NCBI GenBank assembly: GCA_030524675.1
Contig: JAUNGE010000013.1
Location: 1-64,000 of the forward strand
Direction: 5' to 3'
From: a bacterium
GTDB taxonomy: Bacteria > Bacillota > Clostridia > Lachnospirales > Lachnospiraceae
Length of the DNA: 64,000 bases
Shown one piece after another: positions 25,307-34,100 of the stretch. Made by a program: the position numbers and the translations under genes. The notes beneath the pieces were generated by a model. The model worked only from the letters and a program-made list of their open reading frames with translations, searched no databases and was not told the origin of the DNA. Every line of letters begins with the position of its first letter. The first letter of the stretch is position 1.

Positions 25307-26908
25307 ATGAAGTTGATGTTTATCGGGGCAGACCATGAAGTGACAGGAAGCTGCCATTATGTGGAAGTCGGAAACACTAGGTTTATTGTGGATTATGGAA
25401 TGGAGCAGGGAAGCAATGTGTATGAAAATGCGCCGCTTCCGGTGCCAGTGGGAGATCTGGATTTTGTGCTTGTGACACATGCACATATCGACCATACAGG
25501 CCTGCTGCCGCTTTTGGGGGCGAGAGGGTTTAAGGGGCCGGTGTATGCGACGATACCAACCTGCGACCTCTGTGATATTATGCTGCGCGATACGGCGCAT
25601 ATTCAGGAGATGGATGCCGAGTGGAGAAACCGCAAAGCCAGACGTGCAGGAAAAGAGGAAATTCCACCGCTGTTTGACATGGCGGACGCGGAAGGAATTA
25701 TCAACCGCTTTGTGCCGTGTGCGTATGATACGGTGATTGAGGTGGCGCCGGAGGTGAAGATTCGCTTTACGGATGCGGGGCATCTTCTGGGTTCGGCTTC
25801 GATTGAGGTGTGGCTGACAGAGGAGAATGTGGAGAAAAAGATTGTATTTTCCGGTGATATCGGAAATTTCAATAAGCCGTTGATTCGCGACCCGCAGTAT
25901 ATCAAAGAAGCGGACTATGTGGTGATGGAATCCACATATGGAGACCGCTATCACAAGAGCGGAGGAAACCATATCAGGCAGCTGGCAGACATCATTCAGA
26001 GAACGCTGGATGCGGGTGGGAATGTTGTGATTCCGGCCTTTGCCGTGGGACGTACGCAGGAGATTTTATATTTTATCCGCCATATCAAAGAAGAGGGGCT
26101 GGTGAAGGGGCATGACAAATTTCCGGTCTATGTTGACAGCCCTCTGGCCGTGGAAGCGACACATGTATTTAAGAATAATATGACTATCTGCTATGATGAG
26201 GAGACGCGCGCTCTGGTGGAGCAGGGCATTAATCCGATTGCATTTCCAGGATTGTATCTGTCCGTCACCAGCGAAGATTCCAAGGCAATCAACTTTGACA
26301 CGACGCCAAAGGTGATTATCTCTGCTGCTGGCATGTGTGATGCGGGGCGAATCCGCCATCATTTAAAATATAATCTGTGGCGCCCAGAATGTTCGGTGGT
26401 GTTTGCCGGATATCAGGCGGAAGGAACTCTCGGGCGTATCCTGCTGGATGGGGCAGAGTCTGTGCGGCTGCTCGGTGACACGATTGATGTACAGGCAAAA
26501 ATAGAGATGATAGACGGCATCAGCGGGCACGCGGACCGAGATGGGCTGCTTCAGTGGATAGGAGCTTATGAGAAAGCGCCGGAGCATGTGTTTGTGGTTC
26601 ATGGCGAGGATTCTGTCTGTGAGCTGTTTGCGAGAGACTTGGAGAAAAAATTCGGGGTGGCAGCAGATGCACCGTTTTCTGGTTCCATATTTGACCTGGC
26701 GAGGGGATGCTTTGTGCGCGTGACAGCCGGTGTTCCGATTAAGAAGGAGACTGTGGCTTCCAGAAAGGCCGACAGCGTGTTTGCAAGGCTGGTGGCGGCG
26801 GGCGAACGCCTGCTCACGGTCATTCGCCACAACGAGGGCGGTGCAAACAAGGACTTGGCGAAATTTGCGGACCAGATTATTGCTCTCTGCGAAAAGTGGG
26901 ATAGATAG
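25307..26908 (+). CDS. MBL-fold beta-CASP ribonuclease-like protein
   Basis: A 533-residue metallo-beta-lactamase-fold protein with a beta-CASP insertion, the CPSF73/RNase J-like group of RNA-processing nucleases. Metal ligands: HAHIDH (58-63), the DAGHLLGSA His, and GDIGN. The beta-CASP part shows VIPAFAVGRTQEIL and SGHADRDGLLQW near the C-terminus. About 60 trailing residues are beyond the usual core. The ATG at 25307 follows AAGGAGGGG. Substrate not determinable here. Confidence 0.92.
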   Translation: MKLMFIGADHEVTGSCHYVEVGNTRFIVDYGMEQGSNVYENAPLPVPVGDLDFVLVTHAHIDHTGLLPLLGARGFKGPVYATIPTCDLCDIMLRDTAHIQEMDAEWRNRKARRAGKEEIPPLFDMADAEGIINRFVPCAYDTVIEVAPEVKIRFTDAGHLLGSASIEVWLTEENVEKKIVFSGDIGNFNKPLIRDPQYIKEADYVVMESTYGDRYHKSGGNHIRQLADIIQRTLDAGGNVVIPAFAVGRTQEILYFIRHIKEEGLVKGHDKFPVYVDSPLAVEATHVFKNNMTICYDEETRALVEQGINPIAFPGLYLSVTSEDSKAINFDTTPKVIISAAGMCDAGRIRHHLKYNLWRPECSVVFAGYQAEGTLGRILLDGAESVRLLGDTIDVQAKIEMIDGISGHADRDGLLQWIGAYEKAPEHVFVVHGEDSVCELFARDLEKKFGVAADAPFSGSIFDLARGCFVRVTAGVPIKKETVASRKADSVFARLVAAGERLLTVIRHNEGGANKDLAKFADQIIALCEKWDR

Positions 26909-26995
26909 GAGAGACAGAACGAAAAACACTCAAAGAAAGTCTGATTCAAAGGCAAAGGGGCCGTGGATGACTCAGGAAGAAAGAGAGAAGACAGC

Positions 26996-27475
26996 ATGAA
27001 AGTACAGATTTATACGGATGGCTCGGCAAGAGGAAATCCGGATGGGCCTGGAGGATACGGCACAATTTTGCAGTATACGGACCCGAAGGGTGTTCTGCAC
27101 GAGCGGGAGATGTCCTGCGGATACAAAAAGACGACAAACAACCGGATGGAACTGCTGGCGGCGATTGTGGGCCTGGAGGCGCTGAATCGCCCCTGTGAGG
27201 TGGAATTGTATTCTGATTCAAAATACCTGATTGATGCTTTTAACCAGCACTGGATTGATGGCTGGGTCAGGAAAGGTTGGAAGCGCGGAAAAAATGAGGA
27301 TGTGAAAAATGTGGACCTCTGGAAGCGCCTTCTGGAAGCGAAGAAGCCGCATCAGGTCACATTTATCTGGGTGAAAGGGCACAATAATCATCCGCAGAAT
27401 GAGCGGTGCGATGCGCTCGCAACCAGTGCGGCGGATGGGACAAACCTACTGGAGGACACCGTGGAATCCGTGTAA
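26996..27475 (+). CDS. rnhA: Ribonuclease HI
   Basis: A 159-residue RNase H1 that cleaves RNA in RNA-DNA hybrids. The catalytic carboxylates are in YTDGSARGNPG-like IYTDGSARGNPD (D8), NNRMELLA, YSDSKYL and NERCDALA, so the active site is complete. The ribosome binding site ahead of the ATG is weak (GAGAAG). It follows the MBL gene by 87 nt, probably in the same transcript. With rnhB at 8985 the organism has both RNase H classes. Confidence 0.95.
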   Translation: MKVQIYTDGSARGNPDGPGGYGTILQYTDPKGVLHEREMSCGYKKTTNNRMELLAAIVGLEALNRPCEVELYSDSKYLIDAFNQHWIDGWVRKGWKRGKNEDVKNVDLWKRLLEAKKPHQVTFIWVKGHNNHPQNERCDALATSAADGTNLLEDTVESV

Positions 27476-27616
27476 AAAAGCTGTGCAGAACGCCAGCAGG
27501 ACTGACAGAGAGGAGAGGGCCAAACACAGCATATGGACAAAAAATCCTATGTCTGTGTGGCCTGAAACCTTACGCAAATCTTACAAAATATTACCATTTC
27601 CAATAACCTATTTTCT

Positions 27617-27645
27617 TTCCTGCCAGAATGTGATATGAATATAAT
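27617..27645 (+). promoter_or_regulatory. Possible promoter upstream of the LprI-like gene
   Basis: TTCCTG (27617-27622), a 17-nt spacer, TATAAT (27640-27645). The -10 box is good, the -35 poor. Upstream, an imperfect GGCC...GGCC hairpin at 27518-27565 may end the rnhA transcript, though it lacks a T-run. Confidence 0.4.
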
Positions 27646-27655
27646 GATGATACCA

Positions 27656-27686
27656 GGGGAAAAATTTTATATTTGCCCCCAACATC
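27656..27686. repeat. Degenerate relative of the GGGGTCAAA hairpin
   Basis: GGGGAAAAATTTTATATTTGCCCCCAACATC shares the TTTGxCCCC(x)ACATC right arm with 22993-23030 and can form an imperfect AT-rich hairpin. It lies in the presumed leader of the next gene. Confidence 0.5.
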
Positions 27687-27722
27687 GTAATAGGATAGCA
27701 GTGCAGGAAAGAGATGATGTGC

Positions 27723-28778
27723 ATGAGGAAATATAAGACAATATGGGTTGTGATTTTCTTGATTGTGGTAGTGGGCTGTGCGATGACTTTTTCCATACAG
27801 CGGGTTATCTCGAGAAGGGAAGGCGCCAACCCTCTGGAAACTGCGGATACATTGCAGCTGGATAGGGAAACGGAGACGGCGGAGAATGGAGCGCCGCGGG
27901 GGAATGTGGCGGCTCCTGGCAGCAAAACAGCAGGACAGAATCTGTATGGAGTAAACGATGTCCAGGCCGGAAACGATACACAAAATATGTATGAGTATGA
28001 AGCAGAAAGTGGTGCTTCTCCTTCTGAATATCTGGAGTCTGATATGATGCCGAGGGGGAAGAGTGAGCTTGCAGAAAGTGCGGAAAATGGGAAATCATCT
28101 GCAGCGCTGGATGCTGCTGTACCTGAAACAGCAGAGTCTGTGACGAAAGGTCCAGGAGCTTCTTATGGAGGTGCTGTTTCAGAAAGTGCAGATGAAAGTG
28201 CAGATGTACAGGTAAATGCGGCAGCTGTGGCAGAAACGGCAGCGGCGTCTGCTAAAAAGAGCGCTGCAGCTGATAGTGATACGGGAAATTCCCAAGAACT
28301 GGTTGAGTCGCAGAGTATGAAGGTGATGATTTCTCCACTGACAGGAAGTGCAGAGGCTATTTTTGAGATGCCGGAGGAAGTCTCCTATGAGGATGAGAGA
28401 GACAGGTTGTCGGAGAGAATTGCGGACCTGGAAAAACGAATTGCGGACCGGTGGAAGGATACAGATGAAACCATGACAGCCAAAATGAACACGGCTGAGT
28501 ATGAGCGTTCCATGTGGGAGGCAGAGATGGCGCAGACGTACAGCCTTTTGGAGGAAATTCTCACGGAGGAAAATAAGACAAATCTTATGGACCAACAGAC
28601 ACAGTGGACAAAGGAACTGAATGTGAAAGCATCAGAGAGTGCGTCGCGCTATGAGGGAAGTACCAGAGAAAATCTGGAATACATCAAGGCATGTTCTACC
28701 ATCACAAAAAAGAGAGTGCTGCAGCTGATGAATACCTATCTGGACACATTGGCTGAGAATGAGAAAAACAAAAAATGA
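27723..28778 (+). CDS. Membrane-anchored protein with LprI-like (DUF1311) C-terminal domain
   Basis: About 351 residues. An N-terminal hydrophobic anchor (IWVVIFLIVVVGCAMTF) is followed by a long low-complexity linker of about 180 residues rich in Ala, Glu, Ser and Asp with repeated ESAE/SADES elements, then an acidic coiled stretch (RDRLSERIADLEKRIADRW) and a C-terminal helical region (YERSMWEAEMAQTYSLLEE, DQQTQWTKELN) resembling the LprI/DUF1311 lysozyme-inhibitor fold but without its cysteines. ATG 27723 fits AGGAAAGAG best; ATGs at 27714 and 27717 are too close to it. Probably extracytoplasmic; function unknown. Confidence 0.8.
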   Translation: MRKYKTIWVVIFLIVVVGCAMTFSIQRVISRREGANPLETADTLQLDRETETAENGAPRGNVAAPGSKTAGQNLYGVNDVQAGNDTQNMYEYEAESGASPSEYLESDMMPRGKSELAESAENGKSSAALDAAVPETAESVTKGPGASYGGAVSESADESADVQVNAAAVAETAAASAKKSAAADSDTGNSQELVESQSMKVMISPLTGSAEAIFEMPEEVSYEDERDRLSERIADLEKRIADRWKDTDETMTAKMNTAEYERSMWEAEMAQTYSLLEEILTEENKTNLMDQQTQWTKELNVKASESASRYEGSTRENLEYIKACSTITKKRVLQLMNTYLDTLAENEKNKK

Positions 28779-28779
28779 G

Positions 28780-28831
28780 AAAATTGTCGGAATGGCAGCT
28801 TCTTTTGTACTCAACCATTCCGACAATTTTT
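28780..28831 (+). terminator. Intrinsic terminator after the LprI-like gene
   Basis: A perfect 15-bp stem, AAAATTGTCGGAATG with CATTCCGACAATTTT, and a following T. It begins right after the stop codon. Confidence 0.9.
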
Positions 28832-29024
28832 AAAACATATATAATTTCGCCCTATGATAATCTCACAAGCAAAAACATTCCGCCTGGAGGGCTTTTTGGA
28901 TACGTGGGCAGCTTTAGCTGACATCTTTCTCTCACGCGAGTGCGCATTGTTGCGTGAAGTGCTTTTTATGATATAGGAAAGTCCTCCAGACTTCCTATAT
29001 CATAAAAAAATGCCCAGTTTTGTC
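28832..29024. other. Structured non-coding region upstream of tyrS
   Basis: No gene in these ~190 nt, but strong folding potential. CTGGAGGGCTTT (28884-28895) can pair with AAAGTCCTCCAG (28978-28989). A competing hairpin, TTTTTATGATATAGGAAAGTC with GACTTCCTATATCATAAAAA (28963-29008), uses part of the same bases. A TCACGC/GCGTGA stem (28931-28958) sits between. A TATAAT at 28840-28845 could serve a small-RNA promoter. No T-box (GGGTGGTACCGCG) is present. Confidence 0.5.
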
Positions 29025-29053
29025 TTGATAAATGAAATTTCCTATGATAGTAT
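29025..29053 (+). promoter_or_regulatory. Sigma-A promoter of tyrS
   Basis: TTGATA (29025-29030), a 17-nt spacer, TAGTAT (29048-29053). It gives a short leader of about 30 nt, leaving no room for a T-box. Confidence 0.65.
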
Positions 29054-29090
29054 AAGTAGAATGAAGTTACAGTTAAGGAGGAAGAGATTC

Positions 29091-30320
29091 ATGTCTACCA
29101 ATGTATATGACATTCTGGTGGAGCGTGGTTTTATTGAGCAGGCCACGCATGAGGAAATCAGAGACTTATTAGGAAAAGAAAAAGTAACTTTTTATATAGG
29201 ATTTGATGCCACTGCCGACAGCCTGACAGCGGGCCATTTCCTGACAATTATGGCGATGATGCATATGCAGAAGGCGGGGCACAGACCGATTGCCCTGCTT
29301 GGCGGCGGTACGACGATGATTGGCGACCCGTCCGGAAAATCAGATATGAGAAAATTGATGACACGCGAGACCATCGACCACAATGCCAAGAGATTTTATG
29401 AGCAGCTGTCCAGATTTATCAATTTTGACAACGACCAGGCGATCATCGCCAACAATGCAGATTGGCTGCTGGATTTGAATTATGTAGATTTTCTGAGAGA
29501 AGTGGGGGTTCATTTCTCTGTAAACAAGATGCTGACAGCGGAGTGCTATAAGCAGAGAATGGAGAAGGGACTGACATTCTTTGAATTCAACTATATGCTG
29601 ATGCAGTCTTATGACTTCCTGGTATTGAACCGCAAATACGGATGCTGCCTGGAAATGGGCGGAAATGACCAGTGGTCCAACATTCTGGGCGGTGTGGATT
29701 TAATCCGCAGAAAGGAGCAGAAACCTGCATATGGCCTTACCTTTAAGCTGCTCACCACAAGTGAGGGTATCAAGATGGGCAAGACCATGAAAGGGGCAGT
29801 ATGGCTGGATCCGGAGAAGACAAGCCCGTATGAGTTCTACCAGTACTGGAGAAATATTGAGGATGTAAAGGTGGAGGAGTGCCTGGCACTGCTCACATTC
29901 CTTCCGATGGATGAGGTGCGCCGTCTTGGAAGATTGGAAGGTGCAGAGATTAATAAGGCAAAAGAAGTGCTCGCATACGAAGTGACAAAGATTGTTCACG
30001 GAGAGGAAGAGGCGAAGAAGGCGCAGGAGGCGGCCAGAGCGCTGTTTGTCCAGGGTTCACTGAGTGCGGATATTCCGACCACGACCGTCACAAAAGAAGA
30101 GCTGGATGCAGGAATGGATATCATCACTTTGATGGTACAGACCAAGCTGGCAGCGAGCCGTTCTGAGGCGAGAAGACTGGTGCAGCAGGGCGGAGTTTCT
30201 GTCAATGATGTGAAGGTGACAGAGCTGGATAAGATGTTTACTACAGCAGATCTGAACGAGAATCAGGCACTTTTGATAAAGAAAGGCAAGAAGGGGTATC
30301 ATCAGATTAAAGTCAGCTAA
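29091..30320 (+). CDS. tyrS: Tyrosyl-tRNA synthetase
   Basis: A 409-residue class I synthetase that charges tRNA-Tyr. The HIGH-like motif is GHFLT (48-52) and the KMSKS-like loop is KMGKT in [13 protein letters not shown]. The C-terminal S4 RNA-binding domain is seen in [18 protein letters not shown]. The ATG at 29091 follows AAGGAGGAAGAG; the frame from 29010 would include the promoter. A 39-aa membrane protein and alaS follow. Confidence 0.97.
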   Translation: MSTNVYDILVERGFIEQATHEEIRDLLGKEKVTFYIGFDATADSLTAGHFLTIMAMMHMQKAGHRPIALLGGGTTMIGDPSGKSDMRKLMTRETIDHNAKRFYEQLSRFINFDNDQAIIANNADWLLDLNYVDFLREVGVHFSVNKMLTAECYKQRMEKGLTFFEFNYMLMQSYDFLVLNRKYGCCLEMGGNDQWSNILGGVDLIRRKEQKPAYGLTFKLLTTSEGIKMGKTMKGAVWLDPEKTSPYEFYQYWRNIEDVKVEECLALLTFLPMDEVRRLGRLEGAEINKAKEVLAYEVTKIVHGEEEAKKAQEAARALFVQGSLSADIPTTTVTKEELDAGMDIITLMVQTKLAASRSEARRLVQQGGVSVNDVKVTELDKMFTTADLNENQALLIKKGKKGYHQIKVS

Positions 30321-30338
30321 ATGTGAGGAGGAATCAGG

Positions 30339-30458
30339 ATGATTTATGTAGTACAGACACTGTTTAAATTTGTAGTTCTCTTAATTGCGGCTGGAGCAGG
30401 ACTGGTATTGGGGAAAAAATACAGGGACAGCAAAGATTCCAAGGGGAAGAAGGATTGA
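30339..30458 (+). CDS. 39-residue single-span membrane protein
   Basis: An ATG at 30339 with a strong ribosome binding site (GAGGAGG) opens a 39-codon frame. The product starts MIYVVQTLFKFVVLLIAAG, continues to a Gly-rich hydrophobic end, then a basic tail (GKKYRDSKDSKGKKD). One membrane helix of about 20 residues with a positively charged cytoplasmic tail. It begins 18 nt after the tyrS stop and ends 81 nt before alaS. Not a recognised family; the tail-positive layout resembles YtxH-like or other small membrane proteins only superficially. Confidence 0.7.
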   Translation: MIYVVQTLFKFVVLLIAAGAGLVLGKKYRDSKDSKGKKD

Positions 30459-30539
30459 GCTGTCAGGCGAAGTAAAGTGAGTGAATATTGAAATCTCAGG
30501 GCAGAAATCTGAGACAAGACTTAGGAGGATAGATGCATC

Positions 30540-33179
30540 ATGAAAGCATATGGTGTAAATGAACTGCGCAGAATGTTTCTGGAGTTCTTTGAGAGCAAAG
30601 GGCATTTGGCTATGAAGAGCTTTTCTCTCGTTCCACATAACGATAACAGCCTTTTGCTGATTAATTCCGGTATGGCACCGTTAAAGCCATATTTTACAGG
30701 ACAGGAGATTCCGCCGCGCCGCCGTGTGACGACCTGTCAGAAATGTATTCGTACCGGCGATATTGAAAACATCGGAAAGACCGCACGTCACGGTACTTTC
30801 TTTGAGATGCTTGGAAACTTCTCGTTTGGGGATTATTTTAAGACAGAAGCGATTCACTGGTCCTGGGAATTCCTGACGGAGGTAGTGGGATTGGACCCGA
30901 ACCGTCTGTATCCGTCTGTCTATCTGGATGACGATGAGGCATTCGATATCTGGAACAAGGAGATTGGAATTCCGGCAGACCGTATTTTCCGTTTCGGAAA
31001 AGAGGATAACTTCTGGGAGCATGGTTCTGGTCCGTGCGGTCCATGTTCTGAGATTTACTATGACCGCGGTGAGAAGTATGGCTGCGGCAAGCCTGGCTGT
31101 ACCGTGGGCTGTGACTGTGACCGCTACATCGAGGTGTGGAACAACGTGTTCTCCCAGTTTGACAATGACGGAAAAGGAAATTATACAGAGTTAAAACAGA
31201 AAAACATTGATACTGGTATGGGCCTGGAGCGTCTGGCAGTGGTGGTGCAGGATGTCGATTCTCTGTTTACAGTAGATACCAACAAGGCACTTTTGGACCG
31301 TGTCTGCGAGCTGGCACATACACAGTACCAGGTAGACCATGAGAAGGATGTTTCGCTGCGTATTGTGACAGACCACATCAAGTCCTGTACTTTCATGATT
31401 TCCGACGGCATTATGCCTTCCAACGAGGGCCGCGGCTATGTTCTGCGCCGTCTGCTGCGCCGTGCAGCACGCCATGGCAGAAAGCTCGGCATCGAGGGCA
31501 AATTCCTGGCAGATTTGAGCAGCACCGTGATCGCACTCTCCAAGGACGGCTATCCAGAGCTGGAGGAGAAGAAAGAGATGATCTTCCGCGTGCTGACAGA
31601 GGAGGAAGACAAGTTCAACAAGACGATTGACCAGGGCTTGGCTATCCTTGCTGATATAGAAGCAAAGATGCAGGAAGAGAATGTGACAACCATGAGCGGT
31701 GCAGATGCATTCAAGCTCTATGACACCTATGGATTTCCAGTGGATTTGACGAAGGAGATTCTGGAAGAGAAGGGCCTGGCCGTGGATGAGGCAGGATTCA
31801 AGGCTGCCATGGAAGAGCAGAAGAAGAGAGCTCGCGAGAAGAGAAAGAAATCCAACTACATGGGTGCAGATGTGACAATTTATCAGTCCATCGACGCTTC
31901 TATCACAACGAAATTTGTGGGATATGACAGACTGACACATGATTCTGCTATCACAGTTCTCACGACAGAGGATGAGCTGGTGGAGGCTCTGACGGACGGT
32001 CAGAAGGGAACCATTCTGGTGGAGGAGACTCCATTCTATGCGACCATGGGCGGCCAGCAGGCAGATATCGGTACGATTGTGAGCGCAAACGGCGAGTTCG
32101 TGGTGGAGGATACCATCAAACTGCAGGGCGGCAAAGTCGGCCATGTCGGCAAGATGGTGCGCGGCATGTTCCAGAAGGGCGAGATGGTTACTCTGAAAGT
32201 AAATGAGGAGAACCGCAAGGCGACCGCAAAGAACCACAGCGCAACCCACCTTCTGCACAAGGCGCTGCGCATGGTGCTCGGCGAGCACGTAGAACAGGCT
32301 GGTTCTTTCGTGAGTGCAGACAGGCTGCGTTTTGACTTTACACACTTCTCCGCTATGACGCCAGAAGAGCTGGAAAAGGTAGAGAAGATTGTAAATGAGG
32401 AAATCCGCACTTCCCTGCCGGTTGTGACGGAGGAGATGGGCATCGAGGATGCAAAGAAGACCGGTGCTATGGCACTGTTCGGTGAGAAGTACGGCGAGGT
32501 GGTTCGTGTCGTAAAGATGGGCGATTTCTCCATAGAGCTCTGCGGTGGTACGCATGTGGGCGATACCGGCAGCATTTCTTATTTTAAGATTCTCTCTGAA
32601 AATGGTATCGCAGCGAACGTGAGAAGAATCGAGGCACTCACAGGAGACGGCCTGATTCACCACTATGAGGAGGAGGAAAAAGAGCTGTTCCAGGCTGCAA
32701 AAGCTGCGAAGGCAGTTCCGGCAAACCTCTCCGACAAGATTTCTGCTATGCTGGAAGAAATCAAGGCGCTGCAGGCAGAAAATGAGAAATTGAAGAGCAA
32801 GCTGGCAAAAGACTCTGTAGGGGATGTCATGAGCCAGGTAAAAGAAGTAAAAGGCGTGAAGCTTCTCGCTTTGAAGGTGCAGGATGTGGATATGAACGGT
32901 CTGAGAAATCTGGGCGACTCCATGAAGGAGAAGCTGGGAGAGGGCGTTGTTGTGATTGCTTCCAATGAGAATGGAAAGGTCAACCTGATGGCAACTGCGA
33001 CAAACGAGGCTCTGAAGAAGGGCGTTCATGCTGGAAATCTGATTAAGGGAATCGCTGCCTTGGTCGGTGGTGGCGGCGGCGGCCGTCCGAATATGGCACA
33101 GGCAGGCGGAAAGAATCCGGCAGGAATCGACGCTGCGCTGGAAAAAGCAGAGGAAGTTTTGGCAGAACAGGTAAAATAA
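30540..33179 (+). CDS. alaS: Alanyl-tRNA synthetase
   Basis: An 879-residue class II synthetase that charges and edits tRNA-Ala. Aminoacylation core near the N-terminus (VNELRRMFLEFFESKGH, MAPLKPYFTG). The editing domain carries the zinc motifs HSATHLLHKAL and CGGTHVGDTG. The C-terminal Ala/Gly-rich domain ends with the C-Ala GGGGGGRPNMAQAGGK. The ATG at 30540 follows TAGGAGGAT. A cysteine cluster near residues 181-193 (CGKPGCTVGCDC) is seen in clostridial enzymes. No T-box leader is visible upstream. Confidence 0.98.
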   Translation: MKAYGVNELRRMFLEFFESKGHLAMKSFSLVPHNDNSLLLINSGMAPLKPYFTGQEIPPRRRVTTCQKCIRTGDIENIGKTARHGTFFEMLGNFSFGDYFKTEAIHWSWEFLTEVVGLDPNRLYPSVYLDDDEAFDIWNKEIGIPADRIFRFGKEDNFWEHGSGPCGPCSEIYYDRGEKYGCGKPGCTVGCDCDRYIEVWNNVFSQFDNDGKGNYTELKQKNIDTGMGLERLAVVVQDVDSLFTVDTNKALLDRVCELAHTQYQVDHEKDVSLRIVTDHIKSCTFMISDGIMPSNEGRGYVLRRLLRRAARHGRKLGIEGKFLADLSSTVIALSKDGYPELEEKKEMIFRVLTEEEDKFNKTIDQGLAILADIEAKMQEENVTTMSGADAFKLYDTYGFPVDLTKEILEEKGLAVDEAGFKAAMEEQKKRAREKRKKSNYMGADVTIYQSIDASITTKFVGYDRLTHDSAITVLTTEDELVEALTDGQKGTILVEETPFYATMGGQQADIGTIVSANGEFVVEDTIKLQGGKVGHVGKMVRGMFQKGEMVTLKVNEENRKATAKNHSATHLLHKALRMVLGEHVEQAGSFVSADRLRFDFTHFSAMTPEELEKVEKIVNEEIRTSLPVVTEEMGIEDAKKTGAMALFGEKYGEVVRVVKMGDFSIELCGGTHVGDTGSISYFKILSENGIAANVRRIEALTGDGLIHHYEEEEKELFQAAKAAKAVPANLSDKISAMLEEIKALQAENEKLKSKLAKDSVGDVMSQVKEVKGVKLLALKVQDVDMNGLRNLGDSMKEKLGEGVVVIASNENGKVNLMATATNEALKKGVHAGNLIKGIAALVGGGGGGRPNMAQAGGKNPAGIDAALEKAEEVLAEQVK

Positions 33180-33204
33180 TTGTGAAAATAATTAAAATTT
33201 CCTG

Positions 33205-33232
33205 TTGACGAATAGAGAATTTATGTTATAAT
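33205..33232 (+). promoter_or_regulatory. Sigma-A promoter of rpsU
   Basis: TTGACG (33205-33210), a 16-nt spacer, TATAAT (33227-33232). It leaves an ~75-nt leader before rpsU. Confidence 0.75.
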
Positions 33233-33313
33233 CATATCAGTGCAATAAAAATACCCAAACAGTTGTATTTGTGGTGCACAATTTCACAACTGGAGGGAGG
33301 TTAGGTGTGAGCT

Positions 33314-33490
33314 ATGTCTAATGTCATCGTAAAAGATAACGAAAGTTTAGATAGCGCTTTACGCAGATTCAAAAGAAACTGCGCGAAGGCTGGTATTCAG
33401 CAGGAGATTCGCAAGAGAGAGCATTACGAGAAACCGAGCGTAAGACGCAAAAAGAAATCTGAAGCTGCTAGAAAACGTAAATTTAACTAA
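33314..33490 (+). CDS. rpsU: 30S ribosomal protein S21
   Basis: A 58-residue S21: [19 protein letters not shown] followed by a second half dense in Lys and Arg ([15 protein letters not shown]). S21 helps in base pairing between the anti-Shine-Dalgarno and mRNA at initiation. GGAGGGAGG lies upstream in the leader and GGTGTGAG near the ATG. It is monocistronic, with its own promoter and terminator. Confidence 0.97.
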   Translation: MSNVIVKDNESLDSALRRFKRNCAKAGIQQEIRKREHYEKPSVRRKKKSEAARKRKFN

Positions 33491-33517
33491 TTTCATGGAT
33501 AAGAATTGATTTTCATG

Positions 33518-33568
33518 GAGCAAGTGCCGTTTGTGGCCCTATTTGCAGGGCGCAGACGGCTCTTTTTT
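33518..33568 (+). terminator. Intrinsic terminator after rpsU
   Basis: GCCGTTTG pairs with the CAGACGGC arm, extended by GAGC/GCTC-type outer bases and an inner CCCT/AGGG, then TCTTTTTT. Confidence 0.85.
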
Positions 33569-33590
33569 ATGATATAGGAAAGTACCAGAC
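33563..33590 (+). repeat. Dispersed motif TTTTTATGATATAGGAAAGT, copy 2
   Basis: Shares TTTTTATGATATAGGAAAGT and a following CCAGAC with 28963-28990. Here there is no inverted partner. A shorter relative (ACGATATAGGAAA) is at 54882-54894 before mutS. Confidence 0.6.
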
Positions 33591-33662
33591 GGCGTGTGCA
33601 AGCTGTCAAGTGCTAACGGTGCAGGCATGAAGATTTACTATGAAAGTTTCAACAGTAAGATG

Positions 33663-33693
33663 CATATATTAAAAATAGTTGAGCTGATAAATT
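33663..33693 (+). promoter_or_regulatory. Candidate sigma-E-type promoter of yqfC-yqfD
   Basis: CATATATT followed about 15 nt later by GATAAATT, loosely matching mother-cell sigma-E boxes. yqfC and yqfD belong to the sigma-E regulon in Bacillus subtilis. The match is suggestive only. Confidence 0.3.
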
Positions 33694-33709
33694 ACCTGGG
33701 AGGTGTGCG

Positions 33710-33976
33710 ATGTTTCAGAAGGCAAAGGTTTCTGCAGTCTCAGCATTAAACCTCCCTAAGGATGTAATGCTTGGGGAAGTGCTGCTTTCCTTTACAGGAA
33801 GCCGCTGTCTGGTGGTTGAGAACTACAGGAGCATTGTAAAATATGAGGACAATGAAATCTGGCTTCAGGCAAAAAACTGCCGTGTGGTGGTGAGAGGGCG
33901 GCATCTTTGCATTGCCTATTATGACAAGGAAGAGATGAAAATTACAGGCGCGATTCAGGCGGTGGAATTTGAATAA
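33710..33976 (+). CDS. yqfC: Sporulation protein YqfC
   Basis: An 88-residue protein of the YabP/YqfC family, small beta-rich proteins made in the mother cell. It has the typical LPKDVMLGEVLLSFTG opening and ENYRSIVKYEDNEIWL core. Short, no signal peptide. TGGGAGGTG precedes the ATG. It ends against yqfD, its constant partner, and the pair lies ahead of phoH and ybeY as in B. subtilis. Confidence 0.9.
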   Translation: MFQKAKVSAVSALNLPKDVMLGEVLLSFTGSRCLVVENYRSIVKYEDNEIWLQAKNCRVVVRGRHLCIAYYDKEEMKITGAIQAVEFE

Positions 33977-34100
33977 AAAAAATAAAGTAGAAAAACGGCA
34001 GCAGGAAAACAGAATCAGAAGAGACAGAGCCAAAAACAGATACAATGGAAAAAGCAGGAACAGGAAAAGTAGAAGGGAAAACCCAAAAAAGCAGAGGAAG

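Noticed and set aside
28840-29010. 6S RNA or SRP RNA gene
   Set aside because: End pairing is suggestive, but the conserved 6S bubble and the SRP GGAAGCAGCC apical loop are absent; kept as an unclassified structured region.
28832-29090. T-box riboswitch upstream of tyrS
   Set aside because: No GGGTGGTACCGCG box and the likely promoter leaves only ~30 nt of leader.
30459-30539. T-box or regulatory leader of alaS
   Set aside because: Only 81 nt, with a small CTCAGG/CTGAG hairpin and no T-box sequence.
31191-33029. 612-codon open frame on the minus strand
   Set aside because: Lies wholly antisense to alaS; His/Leu/Cys-rich composition is what the complement of a GC-balanced coding frame gives; no start signal.
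33969-34100. N-terminal extension of yqfD from TTG 33969
   Set aside because: Very basic, purine-rich stretch like the intergenic spacers of this genome; the family N-terminus begins at 34101.
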